Notes under the pieces: model-generated
The model's database searches: none
Seen by the model: the letters and a program-made list of their open reading frames with translations, nothing else
What the model was told of the DNA's origin: nothing
Made by a program: the position numbers and the translations under genes
Part shown: piece by piece, positions 49,860 through 62,037 of the stretch
How positions within the stretch are numbered: the first letter of the stretch is position 1
How the letters are laid out: every line of letters starts with the position of its first letter
Assembly: GCF_000165425.1 (NCBI RefSeq)
Contig: NW_001798966.1
Location: 1-64,000, forward strand
Direction: 5' to 3'
From: Paramecium tetraurelia
Lineage: Eukaryota; Ciliophora; Oligohymenophorea; Peniculida; Parameciidae
Length of the DNA stretch: 64,000 bases

Positions 49860-52800
49860 TAAAAATAATATTAATAATTTTGGATTTGATTTTCAGATTT
49901 TTAGATGGAGCAAATCTTATTTATTTAATTAATTTTTTTATTTCTTAATTTATTTAATAATTATGTTTAAAATTTGTTCTTCACAACAACCATAAATTTT
50001 GAGAAAACCTTTGTTGATGATATGAGCCCATTTAAGATTAAAAATATTGGAATTGTCTATTTTACAAGTATACATTAACTTTCTTACTATTTATACTCAT
50101 TCAATACTGAATCATTCAAAACCAAATTCGACTGAAATTTATCAAAATTGATTTATGAACATTATTTTTATTCATGTATTTATCCTTTCAATGCTATATG
50201 AAACTGTAAATTTTTATAATTATCTTTCATTCTGGAAATTTTTAATTTAATGTATTTAATTTAGGAGAAATGCTCCCACTAATTATTTGCTATTGTAGAT
50301 GAATAAATCGTTTTAAATAGTTCATTAAAGGAAACTGTCTTGGAATTACAAAAAAATATAAATTATATCAAAAGTAGCAAAATGGTATGAAAAGTTAGAT
50401 ATATGTCATTTTTCCATCACGAGATTTAGCGTATATTTATTAAATCACCAAAATATTTTAAATTTCTTTTTCACAAGATTACATTCATACTTATAAGTAT
50501 TTTTAGAACTCTATATTTGTTAAGTGCTGAGAAATAGTATTGTTTTTCTATTTATTTTTGTATGCTACAGTTTAAAAGAGAAAATTAATTGTTAAAGTAA
50601 AATAATGCGATAAATTCCCTAAGATATTTTTAAACATATTCTAATTAATTAATAGCAATATCAAGACTAAAAATAAGAAAACTCATAAACTACACTCCAT
50701 GAATTTATTAAATCCAATTACAGTTTGGTTAAATTTTATAGGAATAATAATCAATCAAAAAATTAATTATTTACATGATTTCTCCTCCATACATTGTTGA
50801 TAAATTTAAAATAGAAATAATTTGAAAAATAATATTGTTGAAATTCATCAACCTATTTTTTAATGCAATTATTAAAGCTAATAGATATTCCTAATTTATA
50901 AAATTTACTTATTTAAACATTTTTGTTTACTTATATATGCTTATTTATATCAGATGGTAGATGTTTATTTTTTATATTAGAAAACTAGTTTTAATTCATA
51001 AATATATTTCTTTGAGCGCAATTTATCCTAAGCCTAAGAATTCATATATTATTTGATCCAGTTAAAATGTTCATCATCAAGTGAGAATAAAAAATGAATT
51101 TATCTGTTGTGCTGGATGCTAAATTATTATTTAATGAAGTATTTAAATTACCTTCTTAAATTAATGCAAGTCAATTTCTACTTCATTGAAATATGATTAT
51201 ACCTTTAAGAATTCAAACTATAAACTCAATCTTAGCATTTTCCTTAGTAGCTAATTTTTATAATCTATGAACAGATAGAGTGAGCTCCATCATGATGAAG
51301 AGTGTATTTCAGGCCTATTTCTTGAATTAGCCTTGATTTCTAATGATGGTACCATAATTTAAACACTTCCTAAAACACAATGAAATTTTCAAATCTGACA
51401 TAATTAACTCGAAAAGCAAAACTGACGAATATTCAGTTAAAAATTAGAGATGCTAATGCTGTAATGAGGTTAAATTCAAAAAATATTACAACCTAAAAGA
51501 TCAAACTCTGTTATCACTATAGAATATTTGTTTCAAGAAATTACAAATACATTACACCGAAACAAATTTTAAGATGTTAAAATAGGGCAGTTGTTTGAAA
51601 ATGCAATTACAAAACTGTTATCCGAAACCTTACTTTCGGTTAGATGTAGGTTGGGGTTATGACTAATCCAAATAAAGTATGGATGATTAACGTCACAAAA
51701 CAACTACGATTATAGAATACAAAGCTTAAAATATTTCATAAACAGCAACCTTATTATGAATTAACCAAAAAATATTATGGTAAAATAAGTGTTCAATTCT
51801 CATTAAAAAATTTGCATGAAATTAATATGTTATGAATTGTTTAGAAAGAAGAATTTTAAGTTAGATAATTTTCATTTTAGAAATTATTTTGGTTATCTCA
51901 ATAGTTAATAACTCACAACAAATCTGTTTCAAGGTCTAAATTACAGCGTTTGGTCAATTTTTAAATCAGGAAATTATTTGTGGCTGCTCCTTTTGTAATC
52001 ATTGAGGAATGAAATTAGCATGATTTCTGCAAATTCAAGCAAAATCTAAAATTATATATTATGAACTTTAAGTGCAATTTAGAGCAGAGCATGATATTAT
52101 TTTTTAGACGAGATCCTTTGGACCAAATTATTTTAGTCCTTAACTAAAAAAGGATCAAACAAAATCGAGATGCAAACATAAAAACATACCATAATTGGAA
52201 TTTTAGTGCATTAGGAAAAATGGTGTTATCATATTGAATAAAACAATTAATGGTCAAATTTATGAAATCCATTTAATAGAATTACTTAAATTGATTTTTA
52301 TAAGTTATGAAAAATGAAATATACTTATCATCTTGGAATGAACTTAGGTGCATAAGAACCGATTGTAAAATAATACTGAATGAAACAAATCGGCTGCAAT
52401 ATTCCAAATTATTAAATTCTTAAAACCCTTCTTTCCTTTCAAGCAGTGCACAATTGGGGATGAGAGGGTGTATTTTCTATAATAGTAGTCTTTCTCAAAA
52501 ATGCTTCCTAATTTCTTATGCTAATTTGAGATATGCTAGTTTACGCAAAAGCAAATTACTTTTATTCTTTGATTGACATAAAAAAATTATAATTACTTTA
52601 AAGAATACCTGATCCAAATGCTTCTTTATGAAAATTTCCATGTCTTTTAAATTCCGTTTTCTAATACCGAGAATAGTCATTTTATTATTCTCATCAGAAA
52701 TTTTAGAAAGTTTTTCATTCTAAAAAATTATCATCAAAAAAATGCTAATTTTCTCAACTTATGACATCTTTCAGAAACAAATTTTTAGAACAATTTGCTC

Positions 52801-53121
52801 AAGAATATTATGAAATTTAGAATTATTGTCAAAATCTATAAAGTAGAAAAAATAGTTATTATTTATAACTCTTCAAGCATAAATGCCTATTAGAATCTGG
52901 AAATTTACAAGAATTGAAAAATCTATATTAATTAGTAAGTAAATGAGCTCCATAGATATTTATAAAATATCATGTATTAAAATAAGCACTATGAAATTTT
53001 TAAATTACCTCACCTCTAAGAATACTAATCTAACATTACTTTTATTCCTAAATGTCCAGAATATATTAATTCATAGAAATCTTAATTATAAGTTGGATTA
53101 GAGCTTCCTAATTTTACTATG
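49860..53121. other. Gene desert with coding-like traces
   Basis: No intact gene. Plus-strand frames around 51370-51600 (RDANAVMRLNSKN) and 51590-51770 (NCYPKPYFRLDVGWGYDQS), and around 52040-52230 (RRDPLDQIILVLNQ), look like fragments of decayed coding sequence but belong to no family I recognise. A perfect hairpin CCGAAA/TTTCGG lies at 51622-51639. Confidence 0.4.
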
Positions 53122-54516
53122 ATGCCTAAAAAATAAAAATAGCTGATGAGGAAAAAGACTCCTCCTAAGAAGTACATAGATGAATTCCCAGCCTATTATT
53201 TAGACTTATTACCACTACCTCCATTTCTTTAAGAGAAAGAATAACTAAATTATTTGATTTTGCAAGAAAAAGGCGTGAGACCTAAAAAAATAGAAATAAA
53301 TTAATTACCTTCATTAAGGCAACTTAAAGAAACACCAAAATCAAAGATATCTTCCAAAACAACTTCTAAGCCTAAAAGCAAGCCTATTATCAAATCTTTA
53401 GACTTATAAGCTTTAGGATAAAATTAGTAACAAAAGGAATCAGAACAATAAATTAATAAATAAAGAGTTTAAACCGAGTTGAAAAAGAATTAACAGAAAA
53501 AACCATCATCTTCATAATTAAAAAGATTGATTAAAATAGTGTATCAATTAAAAATTTGGTTATCTTTTTATAAATTGCTTATTGAAACGTTAACTGCTAA
53601 ATCTGAAGTAATTTTAAAGCAATAAAGAGAGGAATTTACTTAAAATCTTACAGGAGCGTTAAGATAATTATCAGATTGGACTGATGCAGGTTTAGATGAC
53701 TTACTACTTGAAATCATCAATTTAAAAGATCCTTTATATATTAAAGTAGGAGAAGAAAAACAAAACCAATAGAAAAAAAAGAATATCGAAAATCTATTAG
53801 TCCTATGCATGAAAAAACTACAATCGATAAACATGGGTGAATTTTTCACAAAATAGCTTGCTTTAATTTTGAATAACTTAATTTAACCTTACTAGTTTCC
53901 TCCTGTATAATATTACTTTAAATTTGAAATTGTCAGATTAAAAACTACTGCTTCTGGGAGTCTTGGGTAAATAGAAAAGAATCAATAAAGAATGATACTA
54001 ATGCTATTCTTAATTATAAGATAGATATTATTTGCCTAGATCTTAAGAGCTTGGTAATTTCATCCTAATTAAACAGATAATGATAAATAATTGATTTTAA
54101 TTTAAGCAAACTCAATAATTCTTGTTTCAGTCGTACATGAAATCATTATTAAATGGATAGAAAGAAATGTACCAAAGAAACGAGGTCTTGATTTAGAATT
54201 GTTGCATCAATAATTTTAATTTCTTGAAAAGCCATTAACATAGGATAAGGAGAAGATGGAAAAATAAGGAAAAATCTATTAAGATAATGAATTAATAGAA
54301 GGAATATTAGGAAGCAATTAAATTATGAAGTACTTGTAAAATAGTAAAGGAGAATTTGAAAAGTGGGTGATATAGTTCGAGTAGGATATTATAGACTTTT
54401 GCGATAAGATTTATGATCATCTAAAAAAAGAATTTGTGGATCAACCTAGGCAAAGAGATCGAATATGCAAAATGATGTCAATCCATTATTTAGCATCATT
54501 AATTAGAAAATATTGA
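53122..54516 (+). CDS. Hypothetical protein, 464 aa
   Basis: Uninterrupted 465-codon frame. The N-terminus is basic and Pro-rich (MPKKQKQLMRKKTPPKKYID, then LDLLPLPPFLQ), followed by a Ser/Lys/Gln-rich linker to about residue 150. The rest is helical with patches such as LSDWTDAGLDDLLLEIINL, FKFEIVRLKTTASGSLGQ and a C-terminal IDFCDKIYDHLKKEFVDQPR. No membrane segment or known domain recognised. It converges on the next minus-strand gene with only 10 bp between the two stop codons. Confidence 0.85.
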
Positions 54517-54526
54517 TAATATATAA

Positions 54527-55218
54527 TCACATACTTTTAGATAAATCAGTTGCGCAAGATTTTCTTTTGCTAGACATATATTTTTAAACACTTTTCTTTC
54601 TTTGGACAATTTGCTAACTTAATCGTTTATTAACTAAATAATCAAAAGAAGAATTGACAGTTTTCTAAGGAGTAATATTAGTGTGAAATCGTTTGTCTTT
54701 GAGTTTGTTTTATTTTTCTATAGTTTTGGTATTGCTAATTTTGGTTGACTGTTGAGTACATATTTCAATTTGTTTGTAATAATTTAGTTATTCCTTCAAG
54801 AGCTTAACTTTTTAATACAGTTCCTCATTCTCTTTTTTTAGTTTCTAAGAACTAGATATCGCATGAATAGTACATTTAAAGTTTTTTTTGTATTCTGCAA
54901 TAATTCATCTCTGTCTTACTCTAACTATTTGATTTAATTTTTCATTTCATCGTACTTTTAATTCATGAGGTAAGATTCCTGATGTGATATATAAGTAAAT
55001 TTTACTCTGATATGCACTCTGACTTCAGATTCGTATTTCTACAATTGTTTTTCTAATTCCTTATAATCCTTTTTAATTTTGTTATGTTAAATATGTTCGA
55101 TGATTATGGTAAGTTGTTGAATTAAATTTTGCGATTTGACAAAGTTTTAAAAGGATTCTATATCACTGTGATCTGCTACTAGATGGTATATTTTAATTAA
55201 CAATTAAGACACTGACAT
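54527..55218 (-). CDS. Coiled-coil protein, 220 aa
   Basis: One 29-nt intron (54845-54873) leaves 221 codons. The start MSVSQLLIKIYHLVADHSD at 55218 is followed by a long coiled coil (KDYKELEKQLQKYESEVRVH, KQLEQDRDELLQ, KKENEELYQKVKLLKEQL) and a basic tail (KRKSCATDLSKSM). A further 27-nt GTA...CAG segment (54979-55005) could be an in-frame intron, but nearly all Paramecium introns end in TAG, so it is left as exon. It lies 27 bp downstream of the stop of the longer coiled-coil gene, in the same frame, and may once have been, or may still be, part of it. Confidence 0.8.
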
Positions 55219-55245
55219 ATTTATATTAATATATAGTAAATGCAA

Positions 55246-56862
55246 TCATTTCAATCTGGATTTGAGTTTGGCTTAATAATCAAGGTTGTCCTTCTGCACT
55301 TTTTCAAGTTGTTATGACTTTTCTAGAACTTTCATTCTTAATCTTTCTATTTCCTTATCCTATAATTCACATTTGCTTTATAATTCGTTTATAGTAATAT
55401 TGTTGATTTTGACTTCCTCCGCAAATTTCTAATATTGTTTATGTTAGAGAGCTAAGTGTCTATAATTGTCAGCTTATCTTGATAAATCATTGATCAAACT
55501 TTCATTTTGCTACTTCAGCAAGTTGATTTCCTATTCTTTGATTTGAATGACTTCTTGAATCTTCTCATCTTCTCTCTCTTAACAATTAGAATTGTTATTC
55601 ATCATCATTTCAACAGTTTGTAATTCTTAATCCTTTTAAGCAATAACATTATTTAATCTATTACATTCCCCTTCTAACATATTAGTCTTGCATTCTAAAT
55701 CTCTGAAGTGGTATTGATAGAATTGTTTCAATTCATTCAATTATTTATCCAAATTCTGATTGTCACTTTTGAATTAATGATTCTACTCCTTCTATTAAAG
55801 TAATTCCTATTATAAAAATTGAATCAGCTTAGCTTTTGATTCTTGAATCTCCTTCAATTCCATTTCCTTATTTTTCTACTCATATTCTAGATTGATTTGC
55901 AATCTCTTAATCAATTCCTGATCTCTTTATTATTAAGTCTGAAGTAAACATATTTATTCAGATTATTTCCCAGTTAATTAAATCAAATCATCAACTCTTT
56001 ATTACAATTAGGTTTTATGTTCTTAGTAAGTACAACTCACATGCTTAAAATCACTTTCCAATTCTTTGACTCTAATGCTTAGACTTGAAGCTTGCATAGT
56101 TTTGTTATCAGCCAATTCCTTCAATTTTTTGACAGTTGATAGCAAATCAAGATTCTAATCTTTTTGGATCTGAAGCTTAGATTTCAGTTCATTTAGATAT
56201 TATTCCTAAGAATTTATAATTGTCTATTATTTCATCAAAGTAAATTCTTAGTCTTTTGATTGGAGGTCAAATTAGGAAATAGCCTATTCCAACTTTTCTT
56301 CTAGGGCATTATTAATCTACTTCACTTGAATCACCTCATCTTCCTATTAAATTACATAGAACTATTACCAAAACTTAGACTAAATTCTAATTGTTATTTT
56401 CAACGCTAGAAATTTTGGACAGGCATTATTACAACTTTGCTATTTCCTATTTGTATTACATTGTTTCTTATCTTAAACTTTATCTGTGGTTAATCTCCTA
56501 TTGTTCCAATTGAAACTTTAAGGTGGCCACATCTTATTTCCAATTTATATCTAATTGTCTTAAGGCATCTGAATGTGTCTTCTCTAGAGCTTCATTTTTA
56601 TGTTAGAGTAACTCTAATTGATTCTAAGAGATATTTATCGAATTGATACTTTTAGATCTTGATTCTCAGCAAGAACCTTTTGATTTTCCATAGTCATTGA
56701 AATTGAAGGCTATTATTTAAGGCGATCTTTCAATTTTTGATTCTCTCCTTACAATCTGTCTATTTCTTTGAGGAATGTCTCGATTTCTGAAATTGACTTG
56801 CATGATTTCTCAGGGTTTCTCTCTACTGAATTATAAGATTATAGTGGTTATCTAATGTTCAT
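55246..56862 (-). CDS. Long coiled-coil protein, 521 aa
   Basis: Two introns (56624-56649, 26 nt; 56344-56368, 25 nt) leave exactly 522 codons. After a short Ser/Pro head (MNIRQPLQSYNSVERNPEKS) the protein is almost all heptad coiled coil, rich in Leu, Gln, Glu and Lys (for example QQEINHRQSLRQETMQYKQE; EGECNRLNNVIAQKDQELQ). No motor, kinase or membrane domain is visible. Such proteins in ciliates are often basal-body or cortical structural parts, but that is inference. The TGA stop at 55246-55248 is the only in-frame stop before the next coiled-coil ORF. Confidence 0.88.
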
Positions 56863-57047
56863 TTTGTTAACGGATAAAATTAATTAATATTAAATTAAAA
56901 ATTTTATTCACATATATATACAAATTAAAGGTGGGGGGTGACCAATGCTCTATCACATTCCAACTCTGCTAATTATTTGAATGTTATCCTACTCTCCTAT
57001 TTACTTAACTTTATACCCGCAACATTTTGCCTTTATGGAATTCTATT

Positions 57048-57365
57048 TCAGAATATAATTTAATTTTATACTGCTGCCAATTTATTTCTTATCAACTCGT
57101 CCTTAAAAGTCTTTCTATGAGCAAAAAGAATTGTCTTTGCAGATGAATACTTTATCCCAGCCTTTTGGGCTGCCTAATAAAGAGTTTAAACCAAAAACTT
57201 TACATCTTGGATTTTATAGCTTTCAAATAAAAAGAGCTGGAGGAACAATAACTTTGCCTCAGAGCTAATATAAGTGTAATTTCTTGGCTTTTGCTCAAGT
57301 TTTCTCTTTTTTGTAAAGTGGCGATGCTTTATAAAGGTGAATTAAGTCTAGTCAACTGAGGCCAT
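57048..57365 (-). CDS. Small helix-turn-helix (homeodomain-like) protein, 105 aa
   Basis: Uninterrupted 106-codon frame. Basic N-terminus (FIKHRHFTKKRKLEQKPR), then a three-helix region containing LYQAAQKAGIKYSSAKTILF followed by AHRKTF. The A-x-x-x-GI-x-YS-x-AKTI pattern resembles the recognition helix of HTH domains common in ciliates and other eukaryotes (INYSTAKTI type). DNA binding is therefore inferred; targets unknown. It sits 185 bp downstream, on the same strand, of nothing it clearly cooperates with. No intron. Confidence 0.7.
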
Positions 57366-57793
57366 GACGTAATCAATTTACAATGAAATTAATAAAAAAA
57401 TTATTTGTTTAAAATTATGAAAAGTCAATTTTATTAATAATCATCAATTTTTTTTATTCATAACTATTACTAAGATGAGTAGAGGATAACATTTATTGCA
57501 ATTTTATTAAGATAATATAGGATTTATTTTGCATTTAATTCAATATTTTAAATTAACTAATTCTATTTTAATTTCTGAAATTCTTAATCTATTTCTTCAT
57601 TAAACTAAAAAGTATTCATTTTAATTTAAAATATTTATAGTATTCAGATATTACTCTCTCTTTTGTTTAAATTAAATGAAGGAAAATATATAAAAAAAAT
57701 TTTCTAAAGAATTCAATATTAATTATCAATATATTTATTATTTAATTAATAAATTATGAAATAAAATGTTTAATGCTTTTTATCACAACCGAA
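57366..57793. other. Spacer
   Basis: 428 bases, almost all A+T, between the 3' end of the TPR gene and the HTH gene start. No gene seen. Confidence 0.6.
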
Positions 57794-60151
57794 TCATTAA
57801 TTATTTTTTTATTTTAAAGCTTTTTCTTTCCTCTCTATTTCTTTTAAACATATTTCTAACAAATAAATTTAAAACAAATAACCTTTTAACTTTAAGCTAT
57901 TTTCATCATTGGGATCTATTATTAAAGCCCTTTCAATCACTTTTTGTGCTTACTTTGGCTCGCCTTACTTTCTTAAACAATTGCCTAAAATACAGTTTAG
58001 ACTTACTTAATCCTCTTAGACAAAAAATTCGATTTTTATCAATATTAAGTGCTTTTTCATAGCATTCTTATGCTTCTTTATATTTCGTTAATAATCTTAG
58101 GCTTTCTCCTAAAGTTTCAGTAAAATATATACCTTTTCCGGTTAAAGACATAGAATCATTTTCATTTAAGTCTAATGACTTATTATAATAATGAATTGAA
58201 TCTTCATATCTTCCTAAACATCTTAGACTTTCAGCTAAGAAATAAACAAAAAATACACCTTTTCCTAATAAAGATAATGAGTGATTTTAATTCAGCTTTA
58301 AGGCTTGATCATAAAATTCTATTGATTTTTGATACTCTCCCTATGCGCTTAGAATGTCACCTAATTTAATTTAACACACTAACCTCTTCCTCTTAAATTC
58401 ATAAAGAAAATCGGGTCATCGCTTTATGATTCTCCATTAGCCTTATTTAAGGATTCCTAATAGTATTCATCTGCTTCTTTGAATTTTTTTTGCATTCTTA
58501 AGCATTCTCCTATAAAAATATTAATAATGAGACCTTTTCCATACAGCGATAAGCAATTTTTATTTAGTTTTAAAGCTTTATCCAAAGTTTCTAATGACTC
58601 TGGAAATTTATGCATTAATCTTAAGCAATTTGCTTTGCCATTTAATGATGGAATATCATTTGGGTATTTTTCAAGAGCCTTCTCATACAATTTTAAAGCC
58701 TCTTCATATTTTCTATCCTTTTTTAAATTATCAGCTATGGATTATTAATGTAAATTACCAGAAATACAGAATTCAAGAACTTCGTTTTTATCGAAAGGTT
58801 CAGGTGCTGTTAAGTTGGGTGTTTATTTTTCATCTAACTAGTCTTAAATCGATTTATTAGATTCATCTTCATTGTTTTAAATATACAGTGGATTTTCTGA
58901 GGTCCTAGTTTAAAATATGCCACTAATTAAAGAAGGGTCTTCTGTTTGAAAGTCAACATCTTGTTTTTCACCTTAATTTGAATCATCAAAATCCATAGGT
59001 ATTGTATTTTGTTCCAACTCAAATAAGCATAAACCTAAAATTTAGTACAGTTTTTAAAAAAAAATACCTTTTCCAAATAATGAATCTACATTTTTCTAAT
59101 CGATCTCTAAAGCTAAATCATATTATTAAATAGCTTCTTTATATAACTCTTAATGCCTTAAACATTCACCTAAAATATAATTTTATAAAACCTAATCCTA
59201 CAAGAGATAATAAATTTTTTTCATCCATTTACAATACCCTCTCATACAAAGGTTTTGATTGTAAATAATCCTCAAGCATTCTTAGACATTCACCTAGAAA
59301 TTTTATGATTCTCTTACCTTTTCCAACTAATGATGGGATATCATTTAATTCAATTTCCAACGCTTTGTCATAATATGGAATTGCCACTAAGAATTCTTTT
59401 AGCAATCTGTGGCAATCACCTAAGCTTCTCCAACAAATTAGGTTTTTTTGGTCTATATCTGTAGCTTACTTATAAATAACGATCGATTCTTTATACTTTT
59501 CTTATTTTTTTAATATGTCAGCTAAAAATTTGAATTACTTATTAAACCTGTTTAAATATAATAATGAATGGATCTTTTTTCTTCTTCGGTTAATTAAATG
59601 GAGGGTTTTTCATTATTTTAGTTACTTGATTAAGCATTATCATAGATCGTATCTATTTTATTATCTTCATCACTTTAGTTAATTTCAATTGTTTCATTTT
59701 TAACATTTACCAATTCAATCAATTTTTTTATTTCTTCGATGTATATATTACTAATATTCTATATTTTCTTCTTAATCTGGTCAGATTTCTTATCGAATTT
59801 TAAAATATTATCAAGCAATTTGTGTTTTTAATTACTTTGCGAAAGATTGAGGTCTACAGAATGTTATGCCATAATAACGGCCTATAGTTGTTTAATAGGT
59901 TCTGTCACAGAATTACATAATGAAGATAAGTAATCCTCTAATTCTTAATATTTCTAAACCTGATCTTGGATATAGAGTTCAGCTTCTTAAGAGTTTACTA
60001 GTTGATGATTTTTGTGATTTTCAAATTCTACACATTTATCACAAATGAATCTAAATTCAGAACAACTTTCAGCTAGGCAAATGGATTTTACTACGCTTAG
60101 GTGATGCCCTAACTAGCAATATAGTTCGATCCATTATGATTGCTACGACAT
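57794..60151 (-). CDS. B-box-like/coiled-coil protein with TPR repeats, ten introns, 702 aa
   Basis: Ten introns (59522-59547, 59294-59317, 59170-59191, 59035-59067, 58510-58533, 58361-58383, 58235-58258, 58109-58132, 57985-58006, 57856-57882; 22-33 nt) leave exactly 703 codons. The N-terminus has B-box-like zinc ligands (YCQLGHH, CLAESC, CDKCVEFENHKNH), then coiled coil and an acidic linker to about residue 200. About ten TPR units follow (for example KYEEALKLYEKALEKYPNDI and RYEDSIHYYNKSLDLNENDS), interrupted midway by an acidic, Ser/Asn-rich insert of about 90 residues. Nearly all introns fall at the same place, splitting the Gly codon of the TPR ending in GKG. Protein-protein scaffold inferred. 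Intact; shares a 123-bp upstream region with the divergent TPR gene. Confidence 0.9.
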
Positions 60152-60274
60152 AAATTTTAAATATGAAATCTGTTAATAAAAGAATGATGTTATAGAATAT
60201 ATTTATTTTTGAGGATTTGACTTTGAATTATTTGTTTATTAAATAAAATTTATTCAATGTAAAATAATAACATT
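60152..60274. promoter_or_regulatory. Shared upstream region of two divergent TPR genes
   Basis: Only 123 bp separate the two start codons, so both promoters must lie here. No specific element identified. Confidence 0.5.
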
Positions 60275-61178
60275 ATGTGCGCATACCACCCAGAATCACC
60301 TGCACGTTATATATGTCAAGGTGAGAGTTGCTTCGAAAAAAGAATATTTTGCCATGCATGCTTGAAAAACAACAAACATATGCATAGTGTTAATAGAAAT
60401 GAATTAATAGAGGAATTACCATAAATTTTGGAGGGTTCACGTTAGGATTGTGATCACCTTTTAGAATTTATTGAAGAAACCTTTAAAGAAATCATTTTAT
60501 TTAAAGATTATTTAATTAGGGCTATTAGAAAGAAATATCACATTTAAATAGAGTTATTTAATGAAATTAATATTGAATCTAAATGCTAAGCATTAGATAA
60601 TTTAATCAAATTCAAAGAAGATTCAAAAATTATTTAATAAGTATTGGATCAACCATTTAAGACAGTTTTATCACATATTAAAGATGGAATAACAGATGTT
60701 TGTTTAGAATAAGTAACTTACCTAGGATAGATGACTGAATAAGAGCGACAGTAATTTCAAAATCATATCACCGAAAGTAATTTATTTATTGAAATATTAG
60801 GTTAGAATTTATTTTAATCCAACCGTTTGGAGGAAGCTTTAGAAAAGGTAGAGAGAGCACTAATTATAAATCCGAGAGATCTAGACGCTCTTATTTAAAA
60901 AGGTTTTCTTATTTTAAATGTTAGGCAATATATTAATGAGACTTCAAAGATTAAAGGAAGCTCAATAGCAATTTATTTAAGCTCTTAAAATTGATGAGTT
61001 GCATGTTACATCCAGGTTTGCATTAGGTATATATTTTTATAACTTTCCAGGTTCTTATTATATACGTACCAATTAAAGAAGACAGGCACTGCAATAGTAT
61101 TTTAAAATAATAGATATTAATCCTGGTAATCAATAAGCAATAATTTAAATTGATTAATTGCTAGAAGAAACTTATTGA
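60275..61178 (+). CDS. B-box-like zinc protein with C-terminal TPRs, 285 aa
   Basis: Two introns (60903-60924, 22 nt; 61027-61050, 24 nt, ending CAG) leave exactly 286 codons. The first 45 residues form a B-box-like finger (CAYHP, ICQGESC, FCHACLKNNKHMH). A helical coiled-coil middle follows (FIEETFKEIILFKDYL), then about two to three TPRs (SNRLEEALEKVERALIINPR). Both introns again split the Gly codon at the end of a TPR. This is a short cousin of the divergently placed gene and of the gene at 25692. Scaffold role inferred. Intact. Confidence 0.88.
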
Positions 61179-61419
61179 ATATGAATTTATTATATTCTTC
61201 ATTTATATTAATTTTAACTAAATTTAAATAATTAATTAGAGAAATTCTCTATAGAGTATTGCATAATATAATCTTTTAGTAATCAATCAATGTATATTTG
61301 AATAAGGTTTATGAATTTTAAAGAATTTGCACTTTATCAAAAGCATAAAATAGAAATATAATAATAATAGATTCTAATTAATTTTATATATATTATAAAT
61401 TAAAATCAAATCTGATTGG

Positions 61420-61964
61420 ATGAATCAATTTCGATAAGAAGATAATTAAAAATAAGAGATCTAAGATGATAATCTAATGTTTTAATATAATTTTTATTAA
61501 ATAGAAGGCAAATACCAAACTATAGCAGGTTTCTACCTATAGCAAATATAAACAGAATCATGAAGAAAGCACTCCCTGAAAATGCGAAGATCGCTAAAGA
61601 TGCCAAAGAAACAGTATAAGAATGTGTTTCAGAGTAAGGAATAATTTGATAAATAGATTCATATCATTCATAACATCAGAAGCTTGTGAAAAATGCAAGA
61701 ATGAGAAAAGGAAGACAATAAATGGAGAAGACTTATTGTATGCCATTAACACATTGGGTTTTGAAAGTTATGTTGATATATTAAAACTCTATTTAAATAA
61801 ATATAGAGAGGTACAAAATGCATATCATTGGATAGGCAGTTAAGGCGGTAGAGGGCACAACAGGAGCAACTAATTAAAAAAGGAAAAGGCAAAATTCATC
61901 TGATGATGATGACGAGGATGATGAAGAAGATGAAGAAGATAACGATGATGATGATCAATCCTGA
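61420..61964 (+). CDS. CCAAT-binding factor subunit NF-YB/HAP3 (histone fold), 156 aa
   Basis: Three introns (61479-61504, 61634-61656, 61811-61835; 26, 23 and 25 nt) leave exactly 157 codons. The histone-fold core is unmistakable: [60 protein letters not shown] and [20 protein letters not shown]. The usual NF-YB order and length of about 90 residues are kept. The tail after AVKAVEG is short and ends in a long Asp/Glu run. NF-YB pairs with NF-YC, and the dimer binds NF-YA and CCAAT boxes; in the nucleus this makes it a general transcription factor. The ORF visible without splicing covers only part of the protein. It converges on a coiled-coil gene 73 bp away. Confidence 0.95.
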
Positions 61965-62037
61965 ACAATTATTTAGATATAATGTTAATAAGTTTATTTA
62001 TTCATTTCTCATAGTCTTTTTAATTAAATAACAATAT

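Noticed and set aside
54979-55005. 27-nt GTA...CAG intron candidate
   Set aside because: It is in frame and has no stop, and nearly all Paramecium introns end in TAG; kept as exon.
57766-58860. Several plus-strand standard ORFs of 64-98 codons
   Set aside because: They are antisense shadows of the intact ten-intron TPR gene.
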